From assembly GCA_942492915.1 (NCBI GenBank), contig OW818662.1, positions 496,001 through 560,000 of the forward strand: a stretch of DNA of 64,000 nt, in the 5' to 3' direction. The notes beneath the pieces are model-generated. The model made no database searches, was not told the origin of the DNA, and was given only the letters and a program-made list of their open reading frames with translations. Shown here in pieces: positions 44,601 to 53,095 of this stretch. This stretch comes from Turneriella sp942492915. Lineage in GTDB: Bacteria > Spirochaetota > Leptospiria > Turneriellales > Turneriellaceae. The translations under genes and the position numbers were made by a program. Within the stretch, counting starts at the first letter, position 1; every line of letters begins with the position of its first letter.

Positions 44601-47600
44601 TGAAAGCACATACATAAACATGTTAACTCCAACGGTGCGATTCTTGGCCGTGCCTACATTACAGAAATCCTGTATTGGCAATGATTGTAGTGGATTGATA
44701 CTGAGCCAGACGAGAAATTCCTATGACAATCAGACATTCGGACAATTGGGTAATGTTGGTTTGCTCACGAAAAAGGAAAGCTGGCTGTTTGATGATACCT
44801 GGCTGGCAGAAAATTACATGTATGACAATGTCGGGAATTTGACTCAGGTATCGGGCCCCTCGAACATCACAAAGACAATTGAATACGATACTGATTATAA
44901 CGCGTATCCAATAAAAACTACGGTCACCAGCCAAGGCTCATCACGGATTAACTTGCAGGAGTTTGATCCTCGTTTTGGTGTGCAAAACTCGCAGACTGAT
45001 GCCGCTGGCGTAAAGACCTCAAAAGTATTCGATGGAAAAGGCCGTGTTGTACTTATTGAAATCAAAGACGAGCATGGTATCTTGCTACGGAAGACAACCA
45101 ACATGTATCATTTAGATACTCCTGGGGATCGTTATGCAGAGACTTGCCAGTTCTATTTGAGTGATTTCTCTGCGCAGAGTTGTTCGCGCAAATACCACGA
45201 TGGTTTTGGACGCGTCATAAGAGAAGTTACCCCAGCGGTTCAAGGAAGCCAGACCGGTTTCACAGCCAAGATTACGACATATGACATTCAAGGCCGTAAG
45301 GCTTCTGAGTCAGAAGTCTTGCCTGCTTTGGATATTACGGGGCACATAACGCCGACCCGCTTCACCTTGTACGCTTATGATCCGCTGAACAGGGTTATCA
45401 AAGTGACAACCCCGGATGGGAAAATTGTGACGAGGAGCTACAATGCAGACTTGATTGCTGGAGCAATATCCTCAGAAACAAGCACGGCTCCTGATGGCAC
45501 CATAAAGAAGACATACTCGAATGTTGATGGCAATCCACTTCGGGTTATCAATGCTTTCGGCACCGGGCAACAGGGCAGCGTTGACTACAGTTATGACGCA
45601 CTGGGGCGGCCTGTCAGTGTGGTTTCACCTACTGGTACCACGGTGATTGGATATGATCCGCAGTATAGATGGCAGAGTTATGTGGATGATCCCAATGTTG
45701 GACGGACCAGCTATACGTATGTAACAGATATTACCTCACAGGCTTACGGCAAGATTCTGACAGAAACGCGACCCGACGGCAATAGCACAACCTTTGGCGC
45801 TACAACGGTCACAAATTTTACCTATGCTGATGCGTGGGGACGTTTGACGGAGATTGTGAGGGCTGATGGTCGTCGCACGCAGTATACGTACGACGAGACA
45901 GATATGTCGTACGGTTTCGGTGAGTTAACAACTCGCACTCATTTGACTGGGGGCTATACGCTCACCGATCGATTTGCCTTCACGCCGTTAGGGGAACAAA
46001 AGGTTGCAACTCGTACGGTTTCGCACAGCAGCCTAACGCTTTGCAGCAATCCAAATGACCTGCCGTGTAGTTCGGTTTTGTCCGCAGAAACAGATGAACT
46101 TGGCAGAACAACAAAGGTCGGCTACCCAGACGGTCAGAATACAGTGATGACTTACTTTGGTTCGACATCAGCGATCAATACGATTGCGCACGGACCCAAG
46201 ACTTACGCTACTTACACAGACTTCAACCAATGGGGTAAGCCAGAGACAATCACTTACGGCAACGGCATTATACATACATATACGCATGAGCCGACAATGG
46301 GCGCTCTAACAGAGGTAAGTCTTGATCGTAATTCTGAGAACATAGCTGGCTTCAAGTATTGCTATGACCAAAGCTACAATATCACACGATTGGTGAACAC
46401 TGTGGTTCCTGGCAATACTATGGACTATCGGTACGATTCTCTACAACGGTTATCCGGTTCGAACAGAGGAAATCCTCAGCAGGATTGCAGTGCATATGCA
46501 GGCCAGTGGAAGACCTATAGCTTTGACGCCGGTGGAGCGAATGGGTCTGCGGGAAATCTTGTCACCAAAAACAATCGGAAATTATTGTATCAATCGGGTC
46601 ACTTTCAACCCAGTGGCGATCAGGTTTGGGATACGGCAACTTCAAGCTGGAAGGAAAACCAAACCTTCACGTGGACTATAGCCGGAAATCTGCTCTCTAA
46701 AGGCACAGCTGCCTATCAATATGACTCTACGAATATGCTTTCACATGCTTCGGAACCAACCACTGGTGAATCAGATTTCTATTATGATGCTGAAGGGCAA
46801 CGTTTCCTGAAAGTGTTCAAGAAGGCAGGTGAAGCTGCTATCCGGACATGGTATGTTGGTGGAGGAGTTGAGGTTCGCCAGAGGGTATCTGAAGACCTAA
46901 CTTCAGTTTATGCGTATCAAATAAGCAAGTACGTATTTTCTCCCGAAGGACATAAGATTGCGTCGATTACTGGTGGAGTCAACCAACCGCTTGCTGCGGC
47001 TAGCAATCGATTTACCATGATGGCCAGGGCTTTTGGCTCTGACTCTGTAGCTGGAGTAGCCGGGAAGGTGCAATTTACCTTCTATGCGCTCATTCACGAT
47101 GATTCAGCGAGGCAGAAAGCATGGATTGCATTACTTCTGATATTGGCTGGGTTGCTTGCGTTCTACTTAATGCGTTCGTGGTCAACCCAGATCGGTAACA
47201 ACATTGCGGACCATGGAGTATTTTTCCGTGCACTCTCTCTATCATTTGGGCTCATATTCATTTCAGTGAATATCAACTGCGTGGGTCGCAGCGATGTCGA
47301 AATGAACCCGATATTTCAGTCTGGCGGTATGCCTGCGGGTGCGACGGATTTTACCAGCCTCTATGCAGGTCTGCCGTCCGGTACCTACTATTATCACCCT
47401 GACCAGCTGGGCAGCGGTTCGATGATTACAAATGAAGCAGGTGCGGAGGTGTTGCGTATCGTCTACGACGTCTATGGTAACATCGACCAATTTGCTTCTG
47501 GTAAGCTGAATCCTGATACCGGGGAAATAGAGCATGAAGTTGGCAATTTGCCATTGATGGTTCTGGCTGCCAAGTTCACTGGGCAAGAGTACGACCCCGA

Positions 47601-48660
47601 GACCGGCTTCTACTATTACAATGCAAGATATTATGACCCGAACATGGGTCAGTTTACGACACCGGATACGGAAATTCCTGATCCCAGTGATTCCCAAGGA
47701 TACAACCGGTACATGTACGTTAAAGGAAATCCGATCAAATACTCAGACCCGACAGGACATTTCTGGTTTTTAGTTCCTTTCATTGTTGCGGCAGTCCAAT
47801 ATGTTGCCAATCACTGGCATGAGATTACGCAAGGTAGCAGTGGCAGGCAGGCTGACGAGCAGCGCCAGCGTGACAGTGGCAACTCCAGCGGTAATTCCAT
47901 CACTTTCGGAGTCTCTTATGGTGGGGGCGGACAGGTTAGTGCTGTCACCGGGGCAAACGGAGTCACTTCAAGCACCCCGATATATAATCCTCCGGGTATG
48001 GGCGGCACCTCACCTGGGACGGGTCTTGGTGGTACTGGTGGAGAAGAGGGTGACTGTGGGCTATGCATAACCAGTTATGTATTTGGCGGTCGCTCGATTG
48101 CATCTGTGCCTTATTCGGGTAATCTCTATGCCTCAAATAATGACCGGCGAGTATTGAACGACGCTGACCCCCTCTATGCATTGGAGACACCGGGAGACCA
48201 TGCACAACGTCAGGCAAACATTGATTATGAGTATTCCTGGATGCACCCTCCAAGAGCCGTTTCAGGGGAGATTAGGAGTGATGTTGAGACAATAGCCGCG
48301 ATATTGAGCGGTTTCGGTGCCCTATTTAAAGGTGGAGGGGCTTTAATTGGCCGTAATGCACCAAAGGTATTTAATTGGGCGCAGCAAAGCGGAATACTTC
48401 GGGATGCGATTGGAGGCAAAGGTAATTTTGGTCTCGGTTCATCGGGCTTACAGGATGCCTTGCGCCTTGGCGAGTCTTGGGTAGGTTCCGGTGCCCGCTC
48501 GCTGAGTAATGGGAAAGGAATGATTAGTCAAGATGGTCTTAGAGTCTTTAGGTATCCATCGTACAAGCCAAATCTTAACAAGATTCAAGGAAACTTTGAG
48601 CGTTATTTGCCGGGATCGCGAAGGCCAATTGGTAACGGACATTTAGACATCATACCTTAG
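41665..48660 (+). CDS. giant SpvB/FG-GAP/Rhs toxin
   Basis: This 2,331-residue exported protein has a signal peptide (MKRLIKFVTVKTLGIILICI, then MTTAVYGA). A SpvB-like domain follows (EVPPGLNGIQPTLAVEYNSS). FG-GAP repeats lie at nt 43,150-43,890 (DIDGDGQSDIYY, DYDGDGKGDLLL, DINADGKTDIFF, DINADGRTDLYF, DINGDGAIDLQL). Many YD repeats come next, then the Rhs core (GQEYDPETGFYYYNARYYDP). Two hydrophobic helices near nt 47,100-47,290 interrupt the repeat zone. The variable tip begins after DPTGH (nt 47,760) and ends with FRYPSYKPNLNK and NGHLDI, a tip I know from polymorphic toxins. An Imm8-type gene follows 9 bp later. Target inferred: neighbouring cells. Confidence 0.9.
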   Translation: MKRLIKFVTVKTLGIILICIMTTAVYGAVTPNGAFVHSIPIEVPPGLNGIQPTLAVEYNSSSVGTDSYVGMSWRLSGLSEIRRVNIGNGIKYAGQDSFMSPEGLLVSNGDGSYSSLNQNFSRYVPQGQCGDSFCSWVVYLANGAKQYYGSSLDSRIVATEHPASVRVWAISKTENPQGLYWEAEYTNYGDGNYYPLRISYTKGAGSYYHVIKFEYITRSDFYVQYTTSGSISTTRILSAIQINSDCMIDYCVLGKKVSRLEFQYQQSQNLNVSKLISYSKYAYDQNNNIDSNLTQAQNFTYAGDDMNIPQHSVLGGSYQNTGYCNLLGYPANCTDYLEPFSNNPVTLIDPRETWILADIDGDGRQDPTYASHAVGGIACRFPKTYGAFVNWEQRWGGFPGFPYGMPNPESTFVRSGNLNRDLTSDLIGFGRAKPIVMGAPWRLIITTATSDAEGQQNGTGSWSRGDVFGNGNTSTDRNFRYTYQLTSWTPYWDSASETFQLSDIDGDGQSDIYYLYKLPGGQVRINMLISKGDGTFIEKTLDSPLISTWDVNTSNWQFGDYDGDGKGDLLLLINAGGFLRANFAFSNGDGTFRYVTTDTALSAHWDNANDVFRSGDINADGKTDIFFITNQNGNAKVNTLISKGNGQFEIISQDTALTPTWNNLTSLWFPVDINADGRTDLYFLLSVGGQLRLHTFISKGNGSYVITSTDTGIYPHWDNVQERWFSSDINGDGAIDLQLIYSDTYASNPSMYGKIRIFSVISNFAKPPLTKIQDNNATINITYSMKADVPNAIQPTLKACGLNQAGPVCGASNPIPQQLVVSESVTADGITKSKSYQYSNARMFFGDILHTADAGFEWVKETDDQSGSTVQTYYNQTKPFLGIPVKTVTTAGNGLFQSIQLQSDLRQYVCNDSGCTRNDAADLMQPHLIRIANQQQDTVDDKGVHITKIKQVTGYDSFGNETSSTQTISGNGVSKVSAVESTYINMLTPTVRFLAVPTLQKSCIGNDCSGLILSQTRNSYDNQTFGQLGNVGLLTKKESWLFDDTWLAENYMYDNVGNLTQVSGPSNITKTIEYDTDYNAYPIKTTVTSQGSSRINLQEFDPRFGVQNSQTDAAGVKTSKVFDGKGRVVLIEIKDEHGILLRKTTNMYHLDTPGDRYAETCQFYLSDFSAQSCSRKYHDGFGRVIREVTPAVQGSQTGFTAKITTYDIQGRKASESEVLPALDITGHITPTRFTLYAYDPLNRVIKVTTPDGKIVTRSYNADLIAGAISSETSTAPDGTIKKTYSNVDGNPLRVINAFGTGQQGSVDYSYDALGRPVSVVSPTGTTVIGYDPQYRWQSYVDDPNVGRTSYTYVTDITSQAYGKILTETRPDGNSTTFGATTVTNFTYADAWGRLTEIVRADGRRTQYTYDETDMSYGFGELTTRTHLTGGYTLTDRFAFTPLGEQKVATRTVSHSSLTLCSNPNDLPCSSVLSAETDELGRTTKVGYPDGQNTVMTYFGSTSAINTIAHGPKTYATYTDFNQWGKPETITYGNGIIHTYTHEPTMGALTEVSLDRNSENIAGFKYCYDQSYNITRLVNTVVPGNTMDYRYDSLQRLSGSNRGNPQQDCSAYAGQWKTYSFDAGGANGSAGNLVTKNNRKLLYQSGHFQPSGDQVWDTATSSWKENQTFTWTIAGNLLSKGTAAYQYDSTNMLSHASEPTTGESDFYYDAEGQRFLKVFKKAGEAAIRTWYVGGGVEVRQRVSEDLTSVYAYQISKYVFSPEGHKIASITGGVNQPLAAASNRFTMMARAFGSDSVAGVAGKVQFTFYALIHDDSARQKAWIALLLILAGLLAFYLMRSWSTQIGNNIADHGVFFRALSLSFGLIFISVNINCVGRSDVEMNPIFQSGGMPAGATDFTSLYAGLPSGTYYYHPDQLGSGSMITNEAGAEVLRIVYDVYGNIDQFASGKLNPDTGEIEHEVGNLPLMVLAAKFTGQEYDPETGFYYYNARYYDPNMGQFTTPDTEIPDPSDSQGYNRYMYVKGNPIKYSDPTGHFWFLVPFIVAAVQYVANHWHEITQGSSGRQADEQRQRDSGNSSGNSITFGVSYGGGGQVSAVTGANGVTSSTPIYNPPGMGGTSPGTGLGGTGGEEGDCGLCITSYVFGGRSIASVPYSGNLYASNNDRRVLNDADPLYALETPGDHAQRQANIDYEYSWMHPPRAVSGEIRSDVETIAAILSGFGALFKGGGALIGRNAPKVFNWAQQSGILRDAIGGKGNFGLGSSGLQDALRLGESWVGSGARSLSNGKGMISQDGLRVFRYPSYKPNLNKIQGNFERYLPGSRRPIGNGHLDIIP

Positions 48661-48669
48661 GAGAATGTC

Positions 48670-49038
48670 ATGAAGCCGCAGTTAAAAGATATGCATAGTA
48701 TAGATGTTGATAATTTGGAAGCTTTTAAGCCAGAAATTGACGATAATTTCAGTTTAAGATTAAGCTTACTCATCGGTCCGCAGAATCAACCCGGTGAAGA
48801 GTCATTCGATGTTTTCATTTGTACTCCTAAATGGCTCTTAGACAATATGGGCAAAGAAGAAATAATCATTGGCCGCCATTACCTCATCGTCTCTGAATTT
48901 AACTTCACAAAGATCAAGGATCGTCTATTGCAGTTTATTCACAGTTGCGAGGGAGAAAATTGGAAAGACTGTGCCATGAAGCTTTCGAGACTCGGCTATT
49001 GGGAGTTTGAGGATTATCAGGAATTTGCAAAGCCCTGA
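48670..49038 (+). CDS. Imm8-family immunity protein
   Basis: The 122-residue protein (MKPQLKDMHSIDVDN...) has ESFDVFICTPKWLLDN, HYLIVSEFNF and a terminal GYWEFEDYQEF, the features of the Imm8 family. It has AGGAG before its ATG and begins 9 bp after the Rhs stop, the normal place for the cognate immunity gene. It should bind and neutralise the toxin tip in the producer. Confidence 0.85.
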   Translation: MKPQLKDMHSIDVDNLEAFKPEIDDNFSLRLSLLIGPQNQPGEESFDVFICTPKWLLDNMGKEEIIIGRHYLIVSEFNFTKIKDRLLQFIHSCEGENWKDCAMKLSRLGYWEFEDYQEFAKP

Positions 49039-49044
49039 GTCACC

Positions 49045-49320
49045 TTGAAAGCATCTGATATACGTGAAAAAGTTGAATCCAATCTAATTGGCTACCTGTC
49101 AGGGCAAATTTCGGATGAGGCAATTTATCAATTTGCATGGGGTGTTATTGGCGAAATAGACAAGGACCCTCACCTTGAATCTGAATTATCTGAAAGCACT
49201 CGGAACGCGATTTGGCAAATTCAGCACTTGGCCGACAAAGAACATTGGGCCGAAGGCGTTACGCAAAAAGCCTTACAAGAATGTCTTATTCAATTAAGGA
49301 ACGATTTCCAACATGGGTAG
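49045..49320 (+). CDS. probable second immunity protein
   Basis: The 91-residue acidic helical protein starts at TTG 49045. Its ISDEAIYQFAWGVIGEI segment resembles VSHQEISNFAWDVIHYF in the short gene at 50472, so the two are related. Its place just after Imm8 in an Rhs locus suggests immunity to a different toxin tip. The start codon is weakly supported. Confidence 0.55.
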   Translation: MKASDIREKVESNLIGYLSGQISDEAIYQFAWGVIGEIDKDPHLESELSESTRNAIWQIQHLADKEHWAEGVTQKALQECLIQLRNDFQHG

Positions 49321-49329
49321 GTGCTCAGT

Positions 49330-49422
49330 ATGAAACCGGTACTTAAAGACTTGCACAGTGTCGATATTGCCAAAGACAGGAAAGTCAGTAATTCGCGACG
49401 ATGTTGCGGGCGATATTATTGA
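49330..49422 (+). pseudogene. Imm8-like N-terminal fragment
   Basis: MKPVLKDLHSVDI matches the first 13 residues of the intact Imm8 gene (MKPQLKDMHSIDV), then similarity stops. The frame ends 31 codons in. It is a remnant of an Imm8 gene cut by recombination. Confidence 0.7.
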
Positions 49423-49450
49423 ATTGGGTGGCAAAGGATTCAAATATTAA
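49373..49450 (+). pseudogene. displaced Rhs toxin tip fragment
   Basis: In another frame, KTGKSVIRDDVAGDIIELGG ending in FKY and a stop precedes the immunity-like gene at 49453 by 2 bp. A short tip end directly before an immunity gene is the layout left by replaced Rhs tips. Confidence 0.5.
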
Positions 49451-49452
49451 GT

Positions 49453-49884
49453 ATGGAAAACCAGACACTTATTTATGTCAGACTTCTGGAAGGTGGCGAA
49501 GCGATAGTACCCTGTTTAGGCAGACACGTTGAGAATGAGACGTACGAAATCTATGCCAATGAACATTTGGATTTAGAGAATGACGCTACCAGTATATGGG
49601 AATTCTTTCCGGGAGACATTGTACTCTGCGAAAGAAAAGGTGACATTCTTTTAGCAAAGGAGCTTGTTTCTTCTTCGGTTCCGAATAGGAAAGTTCATCA
49701 ATTTATCTTTCAATTGGTTAGTTCACTTGGAAATATTAATCCGACAGATAAAGACAAGTACCGAGATGAAATAAAGTCCTTATCCACGGAAACTAAAATC
49801 AATCAAAGGTATCATCCTATTGTGAATGAATGGTTACGCGAAAACACCGTTGATTTCAGAGAAGGCCGACCGAGTTGGCTTTGA
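49453..49884 (+). CDS. orphan immunity-like protein
   Basis: The 143-residue acidic protein (MENQTLIYVRLLEGGEAIVPC...) has an N-terminal beta barrel-like pattern (FFPGDIVLCERKGDILLAKEL) and a helical tail. I do not place it in a named family, but such genes are common as immunity proteins after Rhs tips. Its end overlaps the next frame. Confidence 0.55.
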   Translation: MENQTLIYVRLLEGGEAIVPCLGRHVENETYEIYANEHLDLENDATSIWEFFPGDIVLCERKGDILLAKELVSSSVPNRKVHQFIFQLVSSLGNINPTDKDKYRDEIKSLSTETKINQRYHPIVNEWLRENTVDFREGRPSWL

Positions 49885-50333
49885 ATAAGAATAAGTTGCC
49901 AACTTTATTTCTCATGAAACCAAAGTATACACGGTACAATTCCAATGGGAAGATTGAACGCACCGTGAGTAATGGTGAGTCAATTTTCGGCCAAAATGCG
50001 CGATTGAATGAGCTCGAAGCAAAGTTATACGGCAATACAGACCGATGGTTCTATCTTGAAAGTATAGAACTGGATAGCATTGCCAATCAATTGGCGATTG
50101 TAATCCGACCCAATGATGACCAGAATGACCGACGAACCTTTTTGTTCTCTCAGGTCAAAGAATTAAGATGTGCGACCGATGAGGAACAAGAACCAAAATG
50201 CTTCCCGCAGCAAATATTTGGCGTAGATTTCGTAGGTAATGCGCAAAGTGGATACAGGGTTACAATTGCTTGTGATGAAGCCGAATATGCGTTTGAAACA
50301 GCCCAGCTCCCATGGCAGCAGGGTGCCCAGTAA
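49875..50333 (+). CDS. unknown protein in the Rhs immunity cluster
   Basis: The 152-residue protein starts at TTG 49875, or at ATG 49914 if shorter. WFYLESIELDSIANQLAIVI and FGVDFVGNAQSGYRVTIACD suggest a beta-rich immunity-type fold. It overlaps the previous gene by 10 bp from the upstream start. Function unknown. Confidence 0.5.
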   Translation: MALNKNKLPTLFLMKPKYTRYNSNGKIERTVSNGESIFGQNARLNELEAKLYGNTDRWFYLESIELDSIANQLAIVIRPNDDQNDRRTFLFSQVKELRCATDEEQEPKCFPQQIFGVDFVGNAQSGYRVTIACDEAEYAFETAQLPWQQGAQ

Positions 50334-50339
50334 ATACTG

Positions 50340-50442
50340 CAATCCACGAACAGAGCGCACCCTTAATCTGCATTGGGATATGGCACATCGAGAAGGCTTA
50401 CCTCACATAGATATCGGGAAGCGTGGGTTACCAAATTGGTAG
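50340..50442 (+). pseudogene. second displaced Rhs toxin tip fragment
   Basis: TLNLHWDMAHREGLPHIDIG and GLPNW before a stop resemble the HWD...HI C-terminal ends of Rhs nuclease tips. It has no core attached and is followed 29 bp later by a short immunity-like gene. Confidence 0.5.
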
Positions 50443-50471
50443 TCTGAAGACAGGCCTTTCTTTCTTCACCA

Positions 50472-50645
50472 ATGAAAATGAAACTTAATCAGAAAAAGAA
50501 ACAACTTGAAAAGCTCCTAGATGATTATTTGCATTTAAGAGTCAGCCATCAAGAAATCTCGAATTTTGCATGGGATGTTATTCATTATTTCAATAGTGAA
50601 CTCGATATTGAAATTCGGACAATCGAAGCGGAGGAAGCTGATTAA
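50472..50645 (+). CDS. short immunity-like protein (57 aa)
   Basis: The 57-residue protein (MKMKLNQKKKQLEKLLDDYL...) resembles the first half of the protein at 49045 (VSHQEISNFAWDVI against ISDEAIYQFAWGVI). It is either a short orphan immunity gene or a truncated one. Confidence 0.5.
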   Translation: MKMKLNQKKKQLEKLLDDYLHLRVSHQEISNFAWDVIHYFNSELDIEIRTIEAEEAD

Positions 50646-50707
50646 CAAGTCGTCTTTGATAATATGAAAGCCGGCAAGCGTTAGTTCTGGTCGGCGGGAA
50701 AATGGAA

Positions 50708-50860
50708 CAACTACACATAAGGCCATATATGTCGCTTTCCTCCTCGGCATAATCGATATACAGACCTGAGAGGGAATCCAGGTACTCGAGCCCGAACACA
50801 GGGTGCCAACTAAGTGCTCGCGAGCGCAGCAGGTAAAATTTGCTGCGAACGCAGTTAGCG
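50708..50860. repeat. dispersed spacer element, copy 3
   Basis: CAACTACACATAAGGCCATA with its continuation lies at 50708-50737; AGCGCAGCAGGTAAA at 50823-50837 is identical to the second part of copy 1, followed by CGCAGTTAGCG. The last bases are complementary to GCTAACTGCG at the start of copy 1. It separates the Rhs module from a convergent membrane pair. Confidence 0.5.
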
Positions 50861-50865
50861 TACAC

Positions 50866-51090
50866 TCAATCTCGCAAATTCTGTCTACCTTTCCGAATCA
50901 GCGCTTCCAATTCTTCTGCAATTCGGTTTTGAGTGACTTGAGGAATGAATTCGCGGCTTTGCATCTTTTGCTGAATTTGCTTTCTAATTACGTCTGCTTC
51001 GGGTTCAGACAATTGTATCGGAGCTTCCTTGTCGCCGTTAAGATTTCTAACCAAAGTTTTGTAAATACTTTCAATTATTTGCTGTTTCAT
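50866..51090 (-). CDS. small helical protein of a two-gene module
   Basis: The 74-residue charged protein (MKQQIIESIYKTLVRNLNGD...) overlaps the end of the upstream membrane-protein gene by 20 bp. No family is recognised. Overlap and size suggest a partner of the membrane protein. Confidence 0.55.
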   Translation of the reverse strand: MKQQIIESIYKTLVRNLNGDKEAPIQLSEPEADVIRKQIQQKMQSREFIPQVTQNRIAEELEALIRKGRQNLRD

Positions 51091-51757
51091 AGGCCCCTAC
51101 TTTTGCGAAAACGATGTAACATATGCTCAGTGATGTTAGAATGGCAAGCGTAATATAGTAGAATGTTCGCCAAGCAGCGGGCATATTGATTTTTAGTAGC
51201 AGTTTAATGATGATCAGCGAGGTCAAAACGAATGAAATTACCGTTGCCACTAATGCCTTGTGATATTTTTGCTGCTTTTTTTGGACTAGGCTATCAATTG
51301 TAATAATCGGTTGATTAAGGAGACTTAGTAAAGCAAAGACCCTTGTGGATAGAGAGGTAAGGTCCTGATCCCTTTTAAATGCATCATCAATTTTCAGTGG
51401 TGGAGCAATGGTCTTAAAAGATTTCGGCCACAAAACCGCGAATAGATAGAAGATGCTAATGGTGAAAAATAAGAGAGTCACCAATAGCGTAACGAAGCTC
51501 TCTTCATCAATTATTGGATTGCTACCCAAAGGGGTTGTGATTAAGCTTTGCATTAAGAAAATTAGTCCTGAGTAAATGAGCGCAATGGCAGCGACAAGAA
51601 CACCGGCACTTTGTTGCATGTTGCCAAGTCTTTGCCATTCAATTCCATATTGACCCATTGCTATGTCCGCGAGCATACCCCAGAATTCTTTTACATCTAA
51701 TGGCGGTTCTGGTGTTTTTGTATTTTTAGCGGCCATAATCCAACTTCGGAGTTTCAT
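51071..51757 (-). CDS. four-helix membrane protein of a two-gene module
   Basis: The 228-residue protein has pairs of hydrophobic segments near residues 50-70, 87-110, 168-185 and 197-219 with a cytoplasmic loop between them. It may start at ATG 51757 or 51736. With its small partner it resembles two-part defence or toxin modules whose effector acts on the membrane, but no motif proves this. Confidence 0.55.
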   Translation of the reverse strand: MKLRSWIMAAKNTKTPEPPLDVKEFWGMLADIAMGQYGIEWQRLGNMQQSAGVLVAAIALIYSGLIFLMQSLITTPLGSNPIIDEESFVTLLVTLLFFTISIFYLFAVLWPKSFKTIAPPLKIDDAFKRDQDLTSLSTRVFALLSLLNQPIITIDSLVQKKQQKYHKALVATVISFVLTSLIIIKLLLKINMPAAWRTFYYITLAILTSLSICYIVFAKVGAYETANN

Positions 51758-51914
51758 GCTTCAGCGTAAAATTCTATTCAAAAATTGCCTCTAACAGCAA
51801 TTACCAGAATCGTGTGTAAAATGATCGAAAGTTGTTTTCAGGAGTAAGCGCATGGCTATCTACACCTATAGATGCAGGCAAGGTGTTTGCTTAAGGAAGG
51901 GACATAATCCACTT

Positions 51915-51936
51915 CCCATAAATGGATATATCGCAT
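51915..51936. repeat. diverged copy of the dispersed motif
   Basis: CCCATAAATGGATATATCGC plus AT lies in the 249-bp spacer between two minus-strand modules and matches the end of the 30-base motif at 40365 (TATATCGCAT against TATGTCGCAT). Confidence 0.35.
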
Positions 51937-52006
51937 GATTCATCGGGTGCAATTTTAGCACATTCCCCAGGTTCTAGCAGAACGCGTCCGTTGCCGAGCA
52001 TTGAGA

Positions 52007-53032
52007 CTATTGCAGATACGTTCTAAGTAAGTTTAAAATGGTGGTATTCACAAAAATTGTTTTACCATCCCCATTTGGCCGACATGATGAAAGCTTTTGC
52101 CTTATTTGAGAGATTTCATTGTCGAGGAAACCTGTCGCTGTCCCGATGACATCTTGAATAGGATTCAGGTTTTCTGATATACTGAGAGCCGACAGGTTAT
52201 CCGGTGCATAGCCAAAGCCAAGGAAGAATACTTGGTCAGCCCACTTGAATAGATTTGCAATATCTGTCTTTTCTTCTTGTAGACGCTCTCCAATCAAATT
52301 TATATTTTGGCTGAATAGTTCCAAGTGATCGGTGGGAATACTGCGATACTCCAACCTTGAGTAGTCTGGCCGTATTCCGATCATTTGCTGATATTTCTCC
52401 GAGGAAGTGCGAGTGAGTTCTTGAGGCTGCCAAGGCAAACATGCCAAGCGGCCGTATATATGCCTTACATTTAGGAATTCAAATTTCGAGAGGTTCGGGG
52501 TAATGATGTTAGCTGCAGTCTTGGGAGGCAGTGCATTAGAAATTGCTGTAAAAAAGAAATGTTCAATTGACCTATCATAATTGAAAGTTATGAATCGCAG
52601 TGGTAGATTCGAAAGCGATTCTTGAATATCCGAAAGATGCAGAGCTGTGGCAATAAATTCATTAAATAGCCAGGAGAGCCAATCATTATTTTCGGCGTCT
52701 GGTGCATTCTCACCGAAACGGCTGCGAGACTCAGCCCTGGCTATGGCACAAATAATTCCAATCTTTCCTACCTCCGCAAAGTCTGGATTAAGTTGCAGAA
52801 AAGTGTCAATCGACTTAATGTGGGATTGAAAGAATTTGCTGGAGAATATTTCGATAAGCTTAACAAACGAATTGATATCGGTTCTCTTCGATTGAGAAAA
52901 GTTACCTCGGAATAATTCCAGAAAATAGTCTCTGTATTCGAAGCAAAGAAACCTGCGTAGGTCTGAGCCGGTCAGAAAGCCATAGCCAAGATTAGAGCCA
53001 GCACCAGTGATGATTAGGGTCTTGCGTTTCAA
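52007..53032 (-). CDS. SIR2-like defence protein
   Basis: The 341-residue protein begins with a nucleotide-binding ITGAGSNLGYGFL (residues 8-20), has ITFNYDRSIEHFF (N151-D153) and H191 in VRHIYGRL, and FLGFGYAPDNLSAL later. These are the landmarks of SIR2-like domains in anti-phage proteins, which deplete NAD. It is 63 bp downstream of a small-domain gene related to two others in the island. NAD cleavage on infection is inferred. Confidence 0.75.
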   Translation of the reverse strand: MKRKTLIITGAGSNLGYGFLTGSDLRRFLCFEYRDYFLELFRGNFSQSKRTDINSFVKLIEIFSSKFFQSHIKSIDTFLQLNPDFAEVGKIGIICAIARAESRSRFGENAPDAENNDWLSWLFNEFIATALHLSDIQESLSNLPLRFITFNYDRSIEHFFFTAISNALPPKTAANIITPNLSKFEFLNVRHIYGRLACLPWQPQELTRTSSEKYQQMIGIRPDYSRLEYRSIPTDHLELFSQNINLIGERLQEEKTDIANLFKWADQVFFLGFGYAPDNLSALSISENLNPIQDVIGTATGFLDNEISQIRQKLSSCRPNGDGKTIFVNTTILNLLRTYLQ

Positions 53033-53095
53033 AGTCTTGATCGGTCCTTCATGTCTGTCGAGAAATTTACATAAAATCCAGTGAACTGTTTGAGA

